From: Akkermansia sp.
GTDB lineage: Bacteria > Verrucomicrobiota > Verrucomicrobiia > Verrucomicrobiales > Akkermansiaceae
DNA length: 36,872 nucleotides
Reading direction: 5' to 3'
Assembly: GCA_017435505.1 (NCBI GenBank)
Contig: JAFSEZ010000039.1
Span: forward strand, 1-36,872
The stretch's first letter is position 1. The number at the start of each line of letters is the position of its first letter. Both the position numbers and the translations under genes were made by a program. Below are positions 34,719 through 36,872 of the stretch, piece after piece. The notes beneath the pieces are model-generated. The model worked only from the letters and a program-made list of their open reading frames with translations, was not told where the DNA came from and made no database searches.

Positions 34719-35732
34719 TTAATCCTTCACATCTTCCTTGCGCAAATCACGCGTCATGAGCTCCTGCAAAGCAATACGCGCAGGTTTTGCATTATAGATG
34801 ATTTCGTAAACAGCATCCGTCAGCGGCGTACGCACACCCAGCTTACGCGCCAACTGGTAGGTCGACAAAGTATTGGGGATTCCCTCTACCACCTGACCGA
34901 TGCGCTGCTGGCATTCCTCCACAGGCACACCCTGCGCAATCATACGCCCTGCTGTCAGGTTGCGGCTATGTTCCGAATAGCATGTCACCACCAAATCGCC
35001 CATACCGGAAAGCCCCATGAACGTATCCATGCTGCCTCCTCGGGCAATCCCCATGCGGGTCATCTCGCCCAAACCGCGGGTCGCCAGCGCTGCACGTGCA
35101 TTATCCCCCAGCCCCAAGCCGGCGCAAATACCACTTGCCAACGCAAAAACATTCTTCACCGCGCCACCCAACTGCATACTCACCACATCAGATGTCGTGT
35201 AAATACGCAGATACGGCGTGCTCAGACGTCGCTGCACAGCAGAAGCAATCTCAATGTCAGCAAAGCCAACCAGCGTGAGGCTCGGTTGCTCCATCACAAT
35301 ATCCTCTGCATGGTTGGGACCGGAAAGCGCGCCAATCGGACACGTAAGATACTCGGATAAAATCTCCGTCATGAGAAGGTTCGTATCCTTCTCAATCCCC
35401 TTAGTGCAGCTCACAATCACAGCATCCTTGGCAAGCCCCACATCGCAAAGACTCTGGGCAACACTGCGCATGACAACGCTAGGCACTACCACAATCACCA
35501 AATCTGCCCCGGCCACATCCGCCCAGTTGCTCGTGACCTGCACATTCTCCGGCAATGGTTTGGATTCCGGAGCCGCCACCAAACTACGACGCATCTCGCG
35601 TATAGCGGCAGCCTCTTTCTCCAAATACGTCCAAAGGACAACATCTCCACCATTGTATGAGGCAGTCAAGGCAAGGGCAGTACCCCACGCCCCTGCTCCG
35701 ATGATGGCTGTTTTCTTAAAAGTTCGTTCCAT
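34719..35732 (-). CDS. gpsA: Glycerol-3-phosphate dehydrogenase [NAD(P)+]
   Basis: 337 residues. It reduces dihydroxyacetone phosphate to sn-glycerol-3-phosphate for phospholipids. Nucleotide-binding IIGAGAWGTALALT (10-23), the CTKGIE motif, GPNHAEDI and the catalytic-Lys motif GGAVKNVFALASGICAGLG with the following NARAALATRGLGEM. It lies three bases after plsY, the enzyme that uses its product. Confidence 0.96.
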   Translation of the reverse strand: MERTFKKTAIIGAGAWGTALALTASYNGGDVVLWTYLEKEAAAIREMRRSLVAAPESKPLPENVQVTSNWADVAGADLVIVVVPSVVMRSVAQSLCDVGLAKDAVIVSCTKGIEKDTNLLMTEILSEYLTCPIGALSGPNHAEDIVMEQPSLTLVGFADIEIASAVQRRLSTPYLRIYTTSDVVSMQLGGAVKNVFALASGICAGLGLGDNARAALATRGLGEMTRMGIARGGSMDTFMGLSGMGDLVVTCYSEHSRNLTAGRMIAQGVPVEECQQRIGQVVEGIPNTLSTYQLARKLGVRTPLTDAVYEIIYNAKPARIALQELMTRDLRKEDVKD

Positions 35733-35735
35733 AAA

Positions 35736-36389
35736 TCAACGTTTTGTAAAAGCTTTCGGTTCAGTGCCCTGGCAAAGACGCACAATATTCGCACGGTGTT
35801 TGTACACCACCAACACAAAGATAATCATCAGCAAGCTCAACAGCGTTATGTCTGCGCTCGACAACACACCATCGACCCACCAAAACTCGTACCCGGCAGC
35901 CGTCATCATCGCCAAACCTGCCACCATACTAGAAAGCGATACATAGCGAGTCAACACCATCATCAATATCCATGTCAACAAGGCAGACAAACCAATAATG
36001 GGGGAAAGCGCAAACAAACAGCCGCCCGTCGTTGCCACGCCCTTGCCTCCCTTAAAATGCAAGAAACAAGTAAACGTATGCCCCAATATAAGAGCAAACA
36101 TCACCCCAAGCACCCAGAGCATCGACTCCAACGAAAACTGCGCAAGTGCCAACTTTCCCTCACCCAACAACTGAATGACAAGGTACAACGGCACATAACC
36201 CTTCAAAAAATCGCACACAAAAACCGGGATACCCCACTTCTTGCCGAGCACTCGCACAGCATTAGTAGCCCCGATATTCTTGGACCCATGCTCCCGAAGA
36301 TCGATTCCGTTCAGCTTCCCTGCCAGATACCCGAACGGTACAGAACCAATCAGATACGCCAGCACAATGTATAAGACGTTCTCAAGCAT
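35736..36389 (-). CDS. plsY: Acyl-phosphate glycerol-3-phosphate acyltransferase
   Basis: 217 residues from ATG 36389 (MLENVLYIVLAYLIGSVPFG). Integral membrane enzyme that acylates glycerol-3-phosphate from acyl-phosphate. The three family motifs are present: GSVPFGYLAGKLNGIDLREH with GSKNIGATNAVRVLG, HTFTCFLHFKGGKGVATT, and the late SLSSMVAGL. A longer start at 36416 would place the promoter inside the gene. The total length is near the usual 200. Confidence 0.95.
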   Translation of the reverse strand: MLENVLYIVLAYLIGSVPFGYLAGKLNGIDLREHGSKNIGATNAVRVLGKKWGIPVFVCDFLKGYVPLYLVIQLLGEGKLALAQFSLESMLWVLGVMFALILGHTFTCFLHFKGGKGVATTGGCLFALSPIIGLSALLTWILMMVLTRYVSLSSMVAGLAMMTAAGYEFWWVDGVLSSADITLLSLLMIIFVLVVYKHRANIVRLCQGTEPKAFTKR

Positions 36390-36397
36390 CTGCAAAC

Positions 36398-36426
36398 AGT
36401 ATACTATCTCATCCACCTGATTGCAA
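36398..36426 (-). promoter_or_regulatory. Promoter of plsY-gpsA, near-leaderless
   Basis: On the minus strand TTGCAA (36421-36426), a 17-base spacer and TATACT (36398-36403). Eight bases separate the -10 from ATG 36389, giving a leader of zero to two bases. Confidence 0.7.
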
Positions 36427-36435
36427 CCGCTTTTT

Positions 36436-36657
36436 TCACTTTTCTTGATTATTTCGTATTACAGAGCCCTCCATCCTCTCTAACAGCCAAGCCTGCTCGG
36501 CTATTTCACGAGGCGACACACCGTATTTCACGCGCCATCCTTGGCGCATTCGGGTAACTCTCTTTGTTGCTGATGTGCGGTGGAGCGCACGCGAATTTTT
36601 TGGCACGCGTCGCGGGCGGGTGAACATACGCTCGCGGAGCGAGCCGAACTCCCTCAT
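36436..36657 (-). CDS. Doubtful small ORF (73 residues) upstream of plsY
   Basis: The C-terminal two-thirds (RMRQGWRVKYGVSPREIAEQ, then AWLLERMEGS) reads like a folded helical protein, but the N-terminal part (LRERMFTRPRRVPK) is the translation of a hairpin cluster and has the low-quality look of repeat DNA. There is no recognisable ribosome binding site or promoter. I do not recognise a family. It may be a degenerate piece of a mobile or repeat element rather than a gene. Confidence 0.2.
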   Translation of the reverse strand: MREFGSLRERMFTRPRRVPKNSRALHRTSATKRVTRMRQGWRVKYGVSPREIAEQAWLLERMEGSVIRNNQEK

Positions 36658-36788
36658 TGTACATTGTTCATTTCTTCATTGTTCCGTTGCTGCAACGCAG
36701 CTACGGAAAAGCCCGCAAGGATTTCTCCTTGCGGGCTTCATTAACCCTGGCGGCAATCTACCCTGCCTCGGCGTAGCTCCGCAGGAGC
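36575..36788. repeat. Cluster of short GC-rich hairpins, probable intergenic repeat element
   Basis: Several inverted repeats lie in 215 bases: GTGCG/CGCAC (36575-36590), GCTCGC/GCGAGC (36630-36644), a CCGT-GCTGC/GCAGC-ACGG stem (36684-36706), the terminator-like stem at 36709-36738 and GCTCC/GGAGC (36776-36788). The rest of 36427-36872 shows no gene I trust. The phrase around 36770-36800 resembles the CGTAGCT-type intergenic repeats seen in many bacteria. Copy number in this genome cannot be seen here. Confidence 0.45.
36707..36738 (-). terminator. Rho-independent terminator for a leftward transcript from outside the window
   Basis: AAGCCCGCAAGGA (36709-36721) pairs perfectly with TCCTTGCGGGCTT (36726-36738) over a 4-base loop. 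Read on the minus strand the stem is followed by TTTTCC, so it probably ends a transcript entering from the right; on the plus strand no T run follows. Confidence 0.75.
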
Positions 36789-36872
36789 GAAGACGGGTCT
36801 CGCGGGACCTATCGTCCGACAAGACGCCCGACAAAGCCACCGAAGGCCTGTAGGGGGATTAGCCAAACGACG

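Noticed and set aside
36749..36872. A 5S rRNA gene on the minus strand at the right edge
   Set aside because: The end GCCGCCAGG and the nearby terminator look similar to a 5S 3' end, but the conserved internal CCGAACACGG and GAAGTTAAG segments are absent.

Overview
The window reads as a chromosomal piece of a Gram-negative gut-type bacterium, most likely a Verrucomicrobiota member close to Akkermansia. This is an inference. It rests on a giant surface protein built of autotransporter-type beta-strand repeats, a secreted alpha-N-acetylglucosaminidase (GH89), a type IV pilus/type II secretion-like operon, and housekeeping genes in an unfamiliar order. No rRNA, tRNA, CRISPR array, phage gene or transposase was found.

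Layout. Positions 1-7749 (minus) hold the N-terminal 2583 codons of one giant open reading frame that runs off the left edge. It has a signal peptide, then an IdeS/Mac-1-like cysteine protease domain, then a very long beta-helical passenger ending in roughly 100-residue tandem repeats. A short divergent control region separates it from an iron-dependent alcohol dehydrogenase, followed by a membrane-anchored ankyrin protein. Next come yggL, citrate synthase, and a clpP-clpX-tsaD run that continues into a wHTH/PD-(D/E)XK-like protein and a DUF3592-like membrane protein with a histone-H1-like tail. argF starts a second run with a SufE-like protein, an RlmI-like methyltransferase and a YwaF-like membrane protein. 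gdhA stands alone with its own promoter and terminator. An M23 peptidase, nadD, cmk, plsC and recF follow, and recF converges on the pyrE-nagZ pair (minus). Divergent from pyrE is the pilus-like cluster: two PilB/GspE ATPases, a PilC/GspF platform protein and a GspG-like pseudopilin. GH89 follows, then plsY-gpsA (minus). The last 450 bases hold a cluster of hairpins and no gene I trust.

Two themes stand out. First, the giant protein pairs a protease fold known from streptococcal immunoglobulin-cleaving enzymes with a Gram-negative surface-display passenger. Second, many promoters can be read by eye as a TTGnnn-like -35, a 17-bp spacer and a TAnnnT -10, and in seven of them the -10 ends only 6-10 bases before a start codon. 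Those transcripts should be leaderless or almost so. Two promoter spacers contain G tracts and nadD contains a C10 run; these are possible slippage sites.
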